Shown piece after piece: positions 12,411-23,569 of a stretch of 64,000 nt of DNA (the stretch's first letter is position 1; every line of letters starts with the position of its first letter). This DNA is from Oscheius dolichura (Eukaryota; Nematoda; Chromadorea; Rhabditida; Rhabditidae). The translations under genes were made by a program, and so were the position numbers. The notes under the pieces were generated by a model. That model worked only from the letters and a program-made list of their open reading frames with translations, was not told where the DNA came from and made no database searches. The stretch spans positions 5,518,001-5,582,000 of the forward strand of contig OW051495.1 in the NCBI GenBank assembly GCA_932521035.1, read 5' to 3'.

Positions 12411-12712
12411 GTAGCCGGTGTATTCATTTCTTGCCTCGTTTCAATAAATTTGATAACATAGACCATTATAAGATGCAAAACTTGGAGTAATAGTTTACGA
12501 TTGTCAAGAGTTAAAACGAGTTAAAGGCTACTGTGATGCTTTCATTACTCACATATTTATAAGTAGTTGTTTTTTCAAGAGTTTTATTTATTTATTTTTA
12601 TTGTGACGATTGTGATAAACATTTGTAATTTCTTACTGGTTGATTACATCACTTCCCGTTTATAGACGAAGTATATCTAAGAATAGTCGAGATAATTGCA
12701 TAGCTGTTGCAG
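12411..12712 (+). other. sec24-WDR46 intercistronic region
   Basis: 302 bp. It holds AATAAA at 12443-12448 for sec24 and ends with TAGCTGTTGCAG directly abutting the next ATG. No ORF is supported. Same-strand spacing fits either an operon or simple tandem genes. Confidence 0.5.
12711..12712 (+). promoter_or_regulatory. likely spliced-leader acceptor of WDR46
   Basis: TGTTGCAG lies immediately before ATG 12713, leaving a zero-length leader, typical of SL addition. Confidence 0.55.
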
Positions 12713-14843
12713 ATGGTCAAAAAAATGGACCCAGAAATCGGCCAAGATGATAAAAAAGAGCAGCCTAGTTATAAAAAATATCTCGCGGAAAAAAGAAAAG
12801 GAGCAAGCCTGTCTTTTCCAAAGTAAGCTTTTCCGGCATATTTATTTGCTTCTATTTTCTATAGTCATCTCTTTTTCTTTCGCTTATATCAAATTGTAGG
12901 AAGCATGGAAAACGTTTAAAAAATGATGATAAATATCGCGATATCGTTCCAGTAGATCCTGAGAAAATGAAACGGCATGATACAGGTAAAATTGCTATCC
13001 TCTTTTTTTATTTTATTGTAAAGGTGCTTCTGCGATTGATCCAACTACTATGAGAAGTAAATTTCACCAAAAGAAGTTTGCAAAGCATAAGAGAACGCTC
13101 GAGGAACGTATTGAACAAACTACACGAGCAGAGGTCCTTAACCAAGAGGAGGTTAAATTTTTTTCTGGCGTATGTGACAGGTATTTCTAGTACGGTTTAC
13201 TGGAAGCTGAGCAAGGTGAATTGACTTATAACATCAGACAAGTGGATATTGTTGCTAATGTGGACTTAGCAAGTGCTTCTAAGGTGGATTTATTGTTTGC
13301 AGATAATGGCGTTCGTTCAGCATTTTGATTTACATTTGGAGCAATTTGCGCCTTATCATATGGATTACACTAATAACGGGAGATATCTATTATTAGGAGG
13401 AAAGAAAGGGCATGTTGCAACGATTGATTGGCAGACTAAAAAGCTGCAGTGCGAATTTAATGTGATGGAAACAGTGAGGGACGTAAAGTGGGTTCCTTTC
13501 TGCACTCTATCATGGAAATACATAGGTGGCTGCATACGGAAAACTTTTATGCCGTGGCCCAAAAGCATTACACATACTTCTATGACAATCAAGGAACAGA
13601 AATGCATTGTGTAAAAAACCTTAACGATGTTTTGCAAATGGAGTTCTTACCACGTCACTTTCTACTAGCAGCTGGGGTTTGTTTATCTTTCTTCAGATAA
13701 AATGACTTCGTTTTTAGTCGAAAAATTCGTTTATACATTTTCTGGATGTATCAATAGGTAAACTTGTAACATCTTTTGTTACAAAGGCAGGCCCTCTGGA
13801 CACGATGTGTCAAAATCCTGCAAATGCGATAATTCATACCGGGCATACAAATGGTATTTTTTACTGTTGCTATAGTAACCTATTTACTTATTTTTAGGCA
13901 CTGTTTCATTATGGTCGCCGAATGCAAAGGAACCACTTGTTCGTCTTCTAGCTCATTCCAGCACGATAAAAGGCATTGCTGTAGACGATTCAGGAAAATA
14001 TATGGTGACAACGGGTTTAGATCTTAAAGCGCGGTAAACTTAGTCGAATATAATAATATTTTGCCTTAGGGTTTGGGATGTACGTATGTATAAGCAGCTG
14101 CATGCCTATTCTCTTCCGTATGGCTTGTCTAAAGTAGCTGTAAGTCAAAAAAATTTGGTTGCTTGCGCTGTAGCAAACACTGTTCAGGTTAGTTTCTTTG
14201 CATATTTGTACTTGCATAGATTTTCCAAGACATGCACTTGGGCACATGCAATAAGCCCTACCTGACACATCGCTGTTCTGGGCAAATATCTGACATGGGC
14301 TTTGTTCCATATGAAGATGTGTTGGGCGTTGGGCATGCTGATGGATTTACTAGTATGCTAGTGCCAGGATCAGGAGAAGCTAATATTGATGCGTTTAAAG
14401 TCAATCCCTATGAAACGAAAAAACAAAGAAAAGAGCGGGAAGTGAAACAACTCCTTGACAAGGTGGGCTGTCGGATTTTCTGGTTTTTATTTTTTTAGAT
14501 TCAACCAGATCTCATTTGTTTGGATCCTAATGATATTACAAAGGTCAATGAGAATCTATTAGAACAAGCTGAGGAAGAGCGTAAGAAAATTCTTTATATC
14601 CGACCAGTTGCCATTCAATATACACCTAAACATAAAATGCGTGGAAAAGGTTCAGGCGGACATAAGGTAGTTCTTTTATTCTTATGTTATATTGATCTTT
14701 AGGAAATGAGGAAACAATTTGTTAAAGGTGAAATACGCGTGGATCGCAACAAGCAGAAGGAGACGTTGGAAAAAGAGTTGTTCGGACGCGGTGAAAAAGT
14801 GGAAAAACATGGATCTAGAAAGGTTCTCGATCGGTTTAAATAG
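12713..14843 (+). CDS. WDR46: WDR46/UTP7 small-subunit processome WD40 protein
   Basis: Nucleolar WD-repeat protein of the BING4/UTP7 family, needed for 18S rRNA processing in the SSU processome. The N-terminus is lysine-rich ([20 protein letters not shown]...), a likely nuclear/nucleolar signal. Family landmarks follow: [53 protein letters not shown], and [15 protein letters not shown]4 C-terminal domain follows ([20 protein letters not shown], then [20 protein letters not shown]). The protein ends ...[10 protein letters not shown], stop TAG 14841-14843, matching the usual DRF ending of the family. Introns are about 40-50 nt. It sits 302 bp behind sec24 on the same strand. Confidence 0.93.
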
Positions 14844-15050
14844 TAAGTTGTTCGTTGTTATTGTTGTTCATTGTTAGTATAAATTTATTTTCAAAATAGG
14901 GTACAATTGAAAAGAGCAAGCAGTTGCTTGACGGAATGGGTAAAGCCGCAACAGCAAATGATTATTATGGCTTACGAATTAAAGCTAATGAATATCAGTA
15001 TCAGTATCAGATATCAGTAACGCTAATTACAACTTTGTACACACCCATGA
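14844..15050. other. convergent 3' region
   Basis: Short spacer after the WDR46 stop. An open stretch on the + strand (GTIEKSKQLLDGMGKAATAN, about 14900-15010) looks peptide-like but cannot be spliced in frame to WDR46 and has no recognised homologue. A small CAGTAT tandem repeat occurs near 14995-15020. Confidence 0.35.
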
Positions 15051-15430
15051 TTAGAGTATTTTGCTCGGTCTTCGGGTATTCGCTTTGCTTGTTTTTCTTG
15101 AAGCAGGCAGACTTTCTTCTTCGCTACTGTCATAGGTTCTCTCTCCCATTCCAGCGTCATCCACGCTCATTGTTCGTTGAATCCCTGGAGGGCCAGGTAT
15201 AGATCTCTGAAAATGATAGTGAATTGTTTCTTTTTTTTAAAGGTTCTCTAATCGCCTGACATGAGCTCTACTGATACAAAATGTACAGATACTGTAATTT
15301 CCTTATCAACATTTTCGAAACTAACCCTTGGATTGCGATGTCTCGGCAACTGATTGCCGTCGGGTGAATGACCGGCCGAAATCGAACCCCTCCGAGATTC
15401 GGAAGCAATCAATGGTATTATGGCATTCAT
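15051..15430 (-). CDS. small phosphosite-rich protein with RVSF motif
   Basis: Two exons give about 98 residues. Exon 1 starts MNAIIPLIASESRRGSIS (ATG 15430) and contains HRNPRVSFENVDKEIT. An intron (GTATCT...TTTTCAG) leads to RSIPGPPGIQRTMSVDDAG and a Ser/Glu-rich tail (YDSSEEESLPASRKTS), ending KIL-stop at 15051-15053. RVSF matches the RVxF docking motif for protein phosphatase 1, and RRGS and RTMS resemble basophilic kinase sites. No known family was recognised. It could also be the C-terminal tail of a larger gene if more exons lie upstream. It is convergent with WDR46 and lies upstream of nothing obvious in an operon sense. Confidence 0.5.
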
Positions 15431-15668
15431 TTGTTTTAATGTTCTGTATATTTTTTCATCGTTGGTTTATCTGGGAAAGGGTACCTTCTCTGTTCTTCAA
15501 TATTGTAAAATGAAAACCACAAAGAGCTGATCAAATCAGTTGTGAAAACAACATCGGCGTGTTGAGCAATCAGCTGGAAGAAGCGGAGTTTTTTTTAACC
15601 CTGTGAGTGTTTCGATAGTTCAATTTTACGGGGAATTAGTGGCAACACTTAGCATGAGTGCCAAGCAA

Positions 15669-17434
15669 TTATTCGAAAATGGGAACTTCGGTAGGTAGGT
15701 ATTTTTTCAATAAATTGGCGACGTTGGATGAGTTCAACCCTATTTTCATTGGATGGAACCTCGAGACTGTTTCTGGGATTCCTCCCAAGGAAAGGAGTCC
15801 TTGAGTGTTGTCGGACCTATTCCAACCACTTACCTGCAGAAGAAACACTCCATCCAAGCCAAGGTAGATATCCAAAAATTTATCAACATTTGGCCTATTC
15901 TCTGGAATTTCCCTTTTTTGCTTTTTTTTGTTTCCTCACTGAGTTCTCTGTACTTGTCATAATCTTCGCTCATTTCAAGCCGGCTGAAGATAAAATGTTC
16001 TTTTGCGGTTCTGTTGAACATTAAAAACACCCAGCTGAGTAGATTGCCTGAAATATTCGACGTTGGGTAGCAAGAACCCTTATTACATGCCGTAAAACTT
16101 ATGAGGATGATATACCACGCCCACAAAATGATGAATATCTTCTCGGTAAAAATGTTGATGAGTAATCTGTAACATTCGATATGGTGGGGCTAACAACTTT
16201 TCAGTACACGCACTGGACCGTATGGGTTTGAATGTTAGCCATTTCTCTAACCTAAAAAAACAAAGATGAAATAATAAAAATCAAGAGCAACATCGAAGTC
16301 GCAAAGAGTTACTCTTGGAAAAAGTCCGCTGTCCATCCAAGTGGAATTTCCTACCCAAAGAGATCGCCATATCTCGAATCCAAAGCCCTGGCTCACTTTA
16401 TCCCGGGGAAGGAGATAACTGAAAGATTAGCGTTTTTAGAAGTAGGGCTCCAAACGCCCGGGACGGACTGTTGCCTGCTCCGACCCGGTTGGATTCATTT
16501 GGAGGAGGGACTGACTGACTTACTTGGTGAGAAGCTTGAACTGTAGCATAGCGTTTACAAGAAATGCGAATTTGGCAAGAAAATAGACGAATACGACGTG
16601 ATGGGTAGAGTATTTCATGTTCAGAAAACGGAGGACCTTGTGGGGGACTAGCTTTTTCTTCAATTTAAATGGTTTACACTTGTACAGGAAAACGTACAAG
16701 TTTCAGTCGTTTTTGAAAGCGAAGAGCGCCTTGAAGATGTACACAGAGAGCGTGAACATTGGCTTTTTTCACATCTGGGACGGCATTATGCTCGTCAGTG
16801 GCTATTCGAAGAATTTCACCTACACGCATACCTAAAGCGCTAGTTTTTACAAATAACCTGCGAGTTCAGAAGCCTATTTCAACCGTTTTCACGAGTTTGA
16901 CATGAGCTTTTTTTTTTGATTGAACAACTACGAACTAAACTATAACACCAACCACTTTGTGAGGCAAAATATTTCCATATAAGACAAGGAAATCTAAAGC
17001 ATGCCGCCTCGAACAGAAGGAAAAAGGGCATCCATTGGAAATACGAGATCTGAAAGTGTCCCTTCTATGATCTTGCTGCAACATTTCGTTGCAATCTTAC
17101 CATTTTCTTAGCTTTCTCGGTATCTCCGTCAACCGCAGCAACAGCAGATGAGAACGGCACGAAATATGTCTCCTGGGCCCAGCAATAATTTTCAGCATAA
17201 TAAAACAAATTGGTTTGGGAGACTAGGAAAATGGCAAACTTGAACCCATGCCGAAGTAAAGTCCGGAGGGACCATGCACTCTATTGGTTTTCCACCAAAC
17301 TGCTTCCAAGAGACTAGCACGGCTAGGCCGACGAGGACATTCGAAGTCAGGAAAGAGTGGAGAGAAGCTATCAAATCTTTCGCCCCCGCCTGGTTTGAAT
17401 ACGGAACGGTATTCAATACACGAAAAATGAACAT
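15669..17434 (-). CDS. innexin gap-junction protein, one splice acceptor altered
   Basis: Four-transmembrane channel protein forming invertebrate gap junctions. ATG 17434 follows a TTTTACAG acceptor. Landmarks in order: first membrane segment with [20 protein letters not shown]; the family motif [35 protein letters not shown] (second segment); [35 protein letters not shown] (third); [49 protein letters not shown] (fourth); cytoplasmic tail with [18 protein letters not shown]; stop 15669-15671. All exons join in frame through short introns except one: between AWVQ and YAENY the intron starts GTTTGCC but ends TTTTAT where AG is expected (see findings). The gene therefore looks intact otherwise, not decayed. 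Final C-terminal exon structure is uncertain. Confidence 0.85.
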
Positions 17435-17436
17435 CT
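17435..17436 (-). promoter_or_regulatory. likely spliced-leader acceptor of innexin
   Basis: TTTTGTTTTACAG lies immediately before ATG 17434, with a zero-length leader. Confidence 0.5.
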
Positions 17437-17662
17437 GTAAAACAAAATGGAAATCCGCGGTGGAATGGCTCAATGGAGAACAGAGTCAATGCGTTGGGCA
17501 AACATCACACCAGTGAGAATGCTTTATCGCTTTCAGTCAACATGTGGAGCCCCAGTCTTTCCGTAGTTTACACTTTAGAATACTTGCCCCGAATACAACG
17601 GAATAACGAAGCCGGCTATGTACAAAGATAATTCATTGAATCATCTCATAACAATTAACAAA

Positions 17663-18345
17663 TTACTCAACAATGACATCAGCTTCCTTGGTGGCACGAG
17701 TGTACACAAGTTGGCCACCGTGGTGTACAATGCATTTGACGAGTCCCTTGACTTGAAGTTCTCTCAGTCCAGCTTTAGCGAGGGAGGCGCGAACCTTCAG
17801 ACGCTCAGAAACTACGGAAGGTGTGATCAGCTTGTAGGTGATTACCTGAACGATACAATGTAAGAAATGTACAAACTCAGTTTGTTGAAACCTTACAAGA
17901 AGGATTTTATGGAAAAATAAATAGTAGGCCTATCGAAATCAAAAGTGTAATGGTTGGTGTAACGGTTTTAGTTTGTACTTATAAAAATAACGATTGAGCG
18001 AGCCAAATATGCGGATTGCCAAAGACACTAAATTAAACCATGGGATCAATTGTTTTTAAGTCCAACAAGGATGTTCTTTTTTATTTATTGCGTCAAAAAG
18101 AATCAATAACCCGATCCAACTTTTTTAGTGTATGAATGCGCACCTCTGTTAGCTCCTAAAAAACTAACCTCTTTGTAAAGCTTTTCATACGTGGCTTGAT
18201 CGAAAAGAACCATGTTGTTCAGCTTATCTCTGACTTTTCCCTTGGACCACTTCTTCTTCTTGGCCTTTCCTCCAGATCCCTCCTTCTTTTTGGCCGGAGC
18301 GGCCTTGCCACCTTTTGGTTCAGCCTTTTTAGACTTAGGGGGCAT
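17663..18345 (-). CDS. rps-25: ribosomal protein eS25
   Basis: 40S subunit protein eS25. Two exons: 18169-18345 ([13 protein letters not shown], lysine-rich, then [33 protein letters not shown]) and 17663-17845 ([55 protein letters not shown]). The winged-helix core and length are normal for the family. The single intron is 323 nt, far above the local norm. A TTTTTCAG acceptor with a 5-nt leader precedes the ATG. Divergent from NAP1. Confidence 0.96.
17846..18168 (-). other. unusually long intron of rps-25
   Basis: The intron runs GTTAGT...GTTCAG and is AT-rich. Ribosomal protein introns often host snoRNAs, but I found no convincing C/D pair (RTGATGA/CTGA) or clear H/ACA structure by eye. 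Confidence 0.4.
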
Positions 18346-18350
18346 GTTAC

Positions 18351-18352
18351 CT
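18351..18352 (-). promoter_or_regulatory. likely spliced-leader acceptor of rps-25
   Basis: TCTTTTTCAG followed by GTAAC and ATG 18345. The leader is 5 nt. Confidence 0.5.
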
Positions 18353-18717
18353 GAAAAAGACGAAATTATGAAAGCCGCAAAATCCATAAAGAAGAATTGG
18401 AACGGAAAAAGATACGACGACGGTAGAAAATCAGAAAACGGAAACCCTCTTCTCGGGTGAAATGGAAAAATTGGGATAAAACCCCCCGTTTTACCGTACA
18501 CCGCCGACCGAGCGCCGCGACAGGATACGAAAAAGAGACCTTTAAACCAGCGTGAGAATAAAAATAGGGATTGCGGACGATACGTATGATTCAAAAAGAT
18601 ATCTTTTTGGAACTTTTCCAAGTTCTTCTGATTACTGCTTGACTTGTTTCTGTGTTCAGTGCTTACTTTTAGACTCTGTGCCTCTTATTCGAATGTGGAA
18701 TTTGTATCGAAATGTTT

Positions 18718-18719
18718 AG
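18718..18719 (+). promoter_or_regulatory. likely spliced-leader acceptor of NAP1
   Basis: GAAATGTTTAG, then GTACAGT, then ATG 18727. The leader is 7 nt. An ATG inside the acceptor context (18711) would be removed by trans-splicing. Confidence 0.4.
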
Positions 18720-18726
18720 GTACAGT

Positions 18727-21700
18727 ATGGCTTACAAGATGGATCCTGGACAGTTAAAATTTGCCGAAAAACTAGTGATACTGAATGACAGAGCTGTTGG
18801 TATGCTAACCAGACTTTATAATATGAAAAAAGGAGGGTCAGCAGGTACGGCTATAATGCTATGCATTTTATTTATTTAGACTCAAAAGCGAAACCTCCAT
18901 TTTTGCAAGATAAACAAATGGAAGGCGCTATCAAGCATGTAATAAAAAAGTTTCCACTAGCGGACACAAGATCAAACCAAGTTTGTTTCGTTCTCTATCT
19001 CTTATTTTAGGAAAATAATTTAGTCAACATTTCATTATGCCGCTAGTATTAAAGAGGAGATTCTACGGGCAAGTTCGTTATATTACTATACATTTGTGGA
19101 TCTAATGGAGTTGAAAGACAACGTGATGGCTTTACTTACACTTATGGATGCAGCTCAGTGCCAATTGGATATTGTAAGGCTTTCTATGCGAATATTATGC
19201 TTATTATAATTTATAAATCTAGACTTACAATTATGAACTGACATCCAGTTATTTAAACCTTGTCGTGAATATGGTTTCTCTTATGATTCTAATGTCAAGG
19301 ATTGAAGACAGAAAGTCGACAATAGGTTAATTACATTATTTTTTAAACATAATATTCACCTTTTTACAGGGCTATTTAATGCCGCCCATGATTTAACCCA
19401 CGGAAATAGCGAGCCATCTTTTCCCCGATTAGGACAAATGATTCTAGATTACGATCAGCCTCTGAAAAAATTATCTGAAGAACTTGGACCACTAAATAGA
19501 GTATTTCTCATTTGTTAAAAATCCTTTTCTTCGCTTTCAGCTTATGCAACAAGCTCTAATCTCCTTAGCCTCTGTTTATGTGCGCAGAAATCTTACTGCT
19601 GACAGATGGAGACAAGCTCAAATTTTATCTTTGACTGCAAACCCCCAGCAGATTTTATACGCGGCACAAACTGATACAGTTAATTTTTCATAATGTTTTT
19701 ACATCCCTGTTCAGATTGCTTGCGAATATTTGTCACTAGACGTGATGGACCGATGGATCGTTTGTAAGCTATCTAAAAATGTTTCGCTTCTTTAGACATA
19801 TATTTTAGTATGCACAACTGTTTGCCATAATTCGTTAATGAATGATGCTACTGTTTATCAGCTTTGGCAGCACAGTTTGCAAATGGGAATATGTATTCGT
19901 ATTTTCCGCGATGAAGTAAGTTTTTCCACTAATCTATTACGGTTATCAATAGGTTTTTGTGATCCACCAAGAATTAATCCAGTTTTATGATGCCATCAAG
20001 GGGTACTCAAAGAAAAGTGCAGAAGTCAAAGACCACTTATCCGTTGCCCTGCAGCAAAGGTTTTATTTAAAATTTTAAAGAAAAAAACATGGTTTGAAGT
20101 GCATGTATACATGCAGAGCGAAGACGGTTCTTGCGGTCGGCTCTAAAAGAGCTTATTCTTTTAATAAGAGACCAGCCCGGACTTTTAGGACCTAAAATTC
20201 TGTTCGTTTGGATGGCTTTGTCTTTCAGTAGAGATGAGGTTTGCAATTTTTTTGCTTTCATATTTTCCTAGGTATTATGGCTATTGCGTCATATACACGA
20301 ATGGCCAGTCTCTAAAAAAGCAAATAAAGGTGCTGATGAACTTCAAGATAAGCAACTTCCTGAGTTGCTTCATTACATATGTGAGCTACGAGAGCTTGTT
20401 CTAAAATACAACGGAGTAATCCATCGATATTACTTACAGGTTTGCGAGAAATGTACAGTGTTATGCTTTTAGTATGTTGCTCGCTTTGATGCCATCGCTA
20501 CGGACGAAATTATTCGCGGGTTGACTGGTTTACAAGATGATGACAGAGTTTTATTGGCCGAATTCGCAGCTTCTATAGCCAACATTAATTCAGATACAGA
20601 CCTTCGTGCTCTTCGCCTCGATTGGTTCCGATTTCAGGTGAGGCAAAAGGGGATTGTTTTCTACTTTTTTTTATATATTTAGGGGCGAACTAGCATTGCC
20701 CGCTCGTCTTTTTCTTTATTGCTCAACAAAAAACTAGCTCTTATCATGAACACTAATATTTTCCATTTGAAAATGATCGACAACCAAGAAGAAATGTTGA
20801 AAGAAGTCAGTGATTTAAGTATTTATTGGTAAGCAGATTTTCTTGTACAAAAATGATGACATTAAGTTTCCATCCAAGGCTTTTCGAAAAGCAGTCGGAG
20901 CAGTGCATTGGGCACCCAGCACAGTCGCGGTATGCTATCGCATTTGCTAGAATTTGTAGCCATTTCAATGGTAGCTTACACGAAATGTGTCCCGAGGAAA
21001 AATCACACATTATTGAAAGAGTTAGTGTTTATTTGTTTATCTATTCTTGTAATTTAGTCTCTCGGCTGCTGTAACAGCACATTAGATAAAATATGCCGTA
21101 CTGCCAGTGAGGTTATAGGATTATTATGTGAATACGAATTGAAATTAACGGAGCAAACAAGCGCAACACAGGTATTTTTTTGGTAACTTTTAATGTCTTA
21201 TTTTAGGTTGCCCTTAGCATTGCTCAACAACTGCAAAGAAGTAAAAGTGGAAAAAATGTTCAGCAGCATACGGATCACATTCTAGCAGGAGAAGAGAGTT
21301 ATCGTGCCGATAGACAAAAACTCACATATCCAGATAAGCTGCACACAGCTTTAGGTGTGCGCATTTTTAGCCTATTTTTCTTTTTTCTTCTTTTTTTGTA
21401 TTATCTCACAATATCAATAATATAACGAAATTGTATATGTGAAATAGATACGATGGTCACAAGGTGCTGAAATTTTCTGATATTTTTTTTTCCAGTTGAA
21501 TTATGCGCTGGCTTGGGCCAGTATCGGCAAATTCGTGTATCTGATCATGTATTTGCTCCTCGGGAATACCTGTCGCAGCACCTGGAAAATAAATTCGTCG
21601 ATTTAATTTTGGAAATGAGTATGGTAGATGGATCTACTCCAAGAAGACCTTCTGAACTTTTTATGGCCATTCAGGCTTACATGGCTGTTCTTCAGAATAT

Positions 21701-23278
21701 TGATACTTGCAGTGAGTAGTTTTTTATCATTTATTTAGGTGAAATTTTAGTAACTGTGGACATTACACGATTATTTAATAATGCCTTACTTCAACAGACT
21801 CAGCCAATGGATGCTAAAAATAGAGAAACAGTTACTTCGATCTATACAAAATGGTATTATTTTCAAGATAATGCATCAAGTTTTTGCTAGGTATCTTGAA
21901 GTTGTACTCAGACGATCTGCAATGGGATCAATTGTGTGGAGTGATCATCTACAAGCGATGATAGCGTGTGAACCCAATCACTTCTCTCCTGAACAATACA
22001 CTGATCCTCATGGTTTGTTGCTATGCTAGATTTCTATTTAATTATATAGAGCTACGATGCTTGGCTCAAATATTAGGACCGTATGGTGTGAAGTATTTCT
22101 CGGAGCGGTTGACATGGCATGTTGCATGTCAAATACATGAAATGCATAAAGTAACAGATATTGTGATTTTTCTAAGATTTACAGCTTATACTACAAAACA
22201 AAGAATGCTTAAATGTCGCCCGGCAACAGTTCGATAACTCTGAAAAGATGAGAGAAATTGTGCACATATTGTCTGCGGAACATAAGGATAAAAAGGTATG
22301 ATTCTGCTTTTCGCCTATCACCCGACACCAGACTGGAAACATCCAAACCTCCACTTCCGATTGTATTCTACAACGAACTGCTATTGTGGGACAAATTTTC
22401 TCATTCAGAGATGCTCTTCATTCTGCCCTAAAACAAGTATTTTAGTTGTTTAGTCTTACAATACATTTTTTAGGTTCTTGCTAGACGCTTACCGTTCATG
22501 ACGGCCGCATTCCATAATCTCTATGACTCCCTCGACGAAAGCAGAAAAACGGTAGGCTATTTTATATGTATTATACAAATTTCATTAGATAACCGCCGAG
22601 TTGGCGGCAGCCATGGGTCAGCATTCTCCCGTTGATGTAGCTCTAGTCAAAACTGTTTCGGCACAAACACATCCTTATTCAGCAGAGGAATTCTATAATC
22701 TTTCATGCCTCTTATTGGTTGCTATCGCTATTTCTCTACCGAGACTAGCTAGTATTGAATCTGCATTATATAAGCCAAGTATAAGAGGTATGTACAAAAT
22801 AAGATCCTTTGGTTAGCTCTAAGTGGCATTCGGTGTCTAACTTTGGAATATACATTAATGTATAAAGAACAACTTGCAGCAAATAATAATAATTCTCATT
22901 GTATACCTTTGGCTGTTAATACTATAGCTGGAGCATTATTTCATCTTCATCAAAAAGGTGACACCATGCAGAGAATAAAAGAATTCCTTGCTGTAAGATT
23001 ATATTTTTTTATATAAATTTTTATATTTTCAGCTAGCTTCCAGTTGTATTCTCAGAAATGCTTGTGATGGAGAAATCGATAAGGATTCATGTAAAAACCA
23101 AGCAGCTTTATATATTATTTTAGAACAAGTATATGTTTTCTTTTCTCAATAATGTTTGTTTCAGTTGGTTGATCGCTGCGAATGGCTAACAATGGATATA
23201 TTGGAAAGGTGTCTACCTTATAATTTAGTGAGAACGGCATACCAGCATTGCTATGAATTGGAGAAAGCTAGTGCATGA
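18727..23278 (+). CDS. gex-3: NAP1/HEM (GEX-3), WAVE regulatory complex subunit
   Basis: Large helical scaffold of the WAVE complex, linking Rac to Arp2/3 actin assembly at the membrane. It starts [20 protein letters not shown] and runs through many exons with introns of about 35-60 nt. Family landmarks along the protein: [176 protein letters not shown]. The end is ...[17 protein letters not shown], stop 23276-23278. Length and colinearity match NCKAP1 of animals. No disabling change was seen. A (TA)n tract follows the stop. Confidence 0.95.
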
Positions 23279-23282
23279 TTAG

Positions 23283-23324
23283 ATATATATATATATATAT
23301 ATATTAACATTTTATATATATATA
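23283..23324. repeat. (TA)n microsatellite
   Basis: About 22 bp of alternating AT, an ATTAACATT interruption, then about 12 bp more. It lies just past the NAP1 stop in its 3' UTR. Confidence 0.85.
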
Positions 23325-23569
23325 CATAAAATCATTAACGTATACGAAATTTTAACGGGTCCTTCACTTATAACAGTTTCGTCAAGGATGACGTCTAGTC
23401 TAAAAGCATTTAATTTTTTGTTTGTTTACACCTTTCCATTTGCGTTATCTCGTAATTTGTAAGATAGACAAATAGTGCTTTATTGTTAATATATGTATAT
23501 AAAAGTTCATCTATAGGCACTGAAAACATGTTAACCTGCGGTAAAATAACATAACAGTCGTCTCACATG

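Noticed and set aside
14900-15010. An extra 3' exon for WDR46
   Set aside because: Splicing at GTAAGT after 14842 recreates a TAG stop; the family normally ends at DRF.
15300-15400. A tRNA on the minus strand (GGGTTCGATTTC)
   Set aside because: The stem does not pair and the sequence lies inside a convincing coding exon (RRGSISAGHSPDGN).
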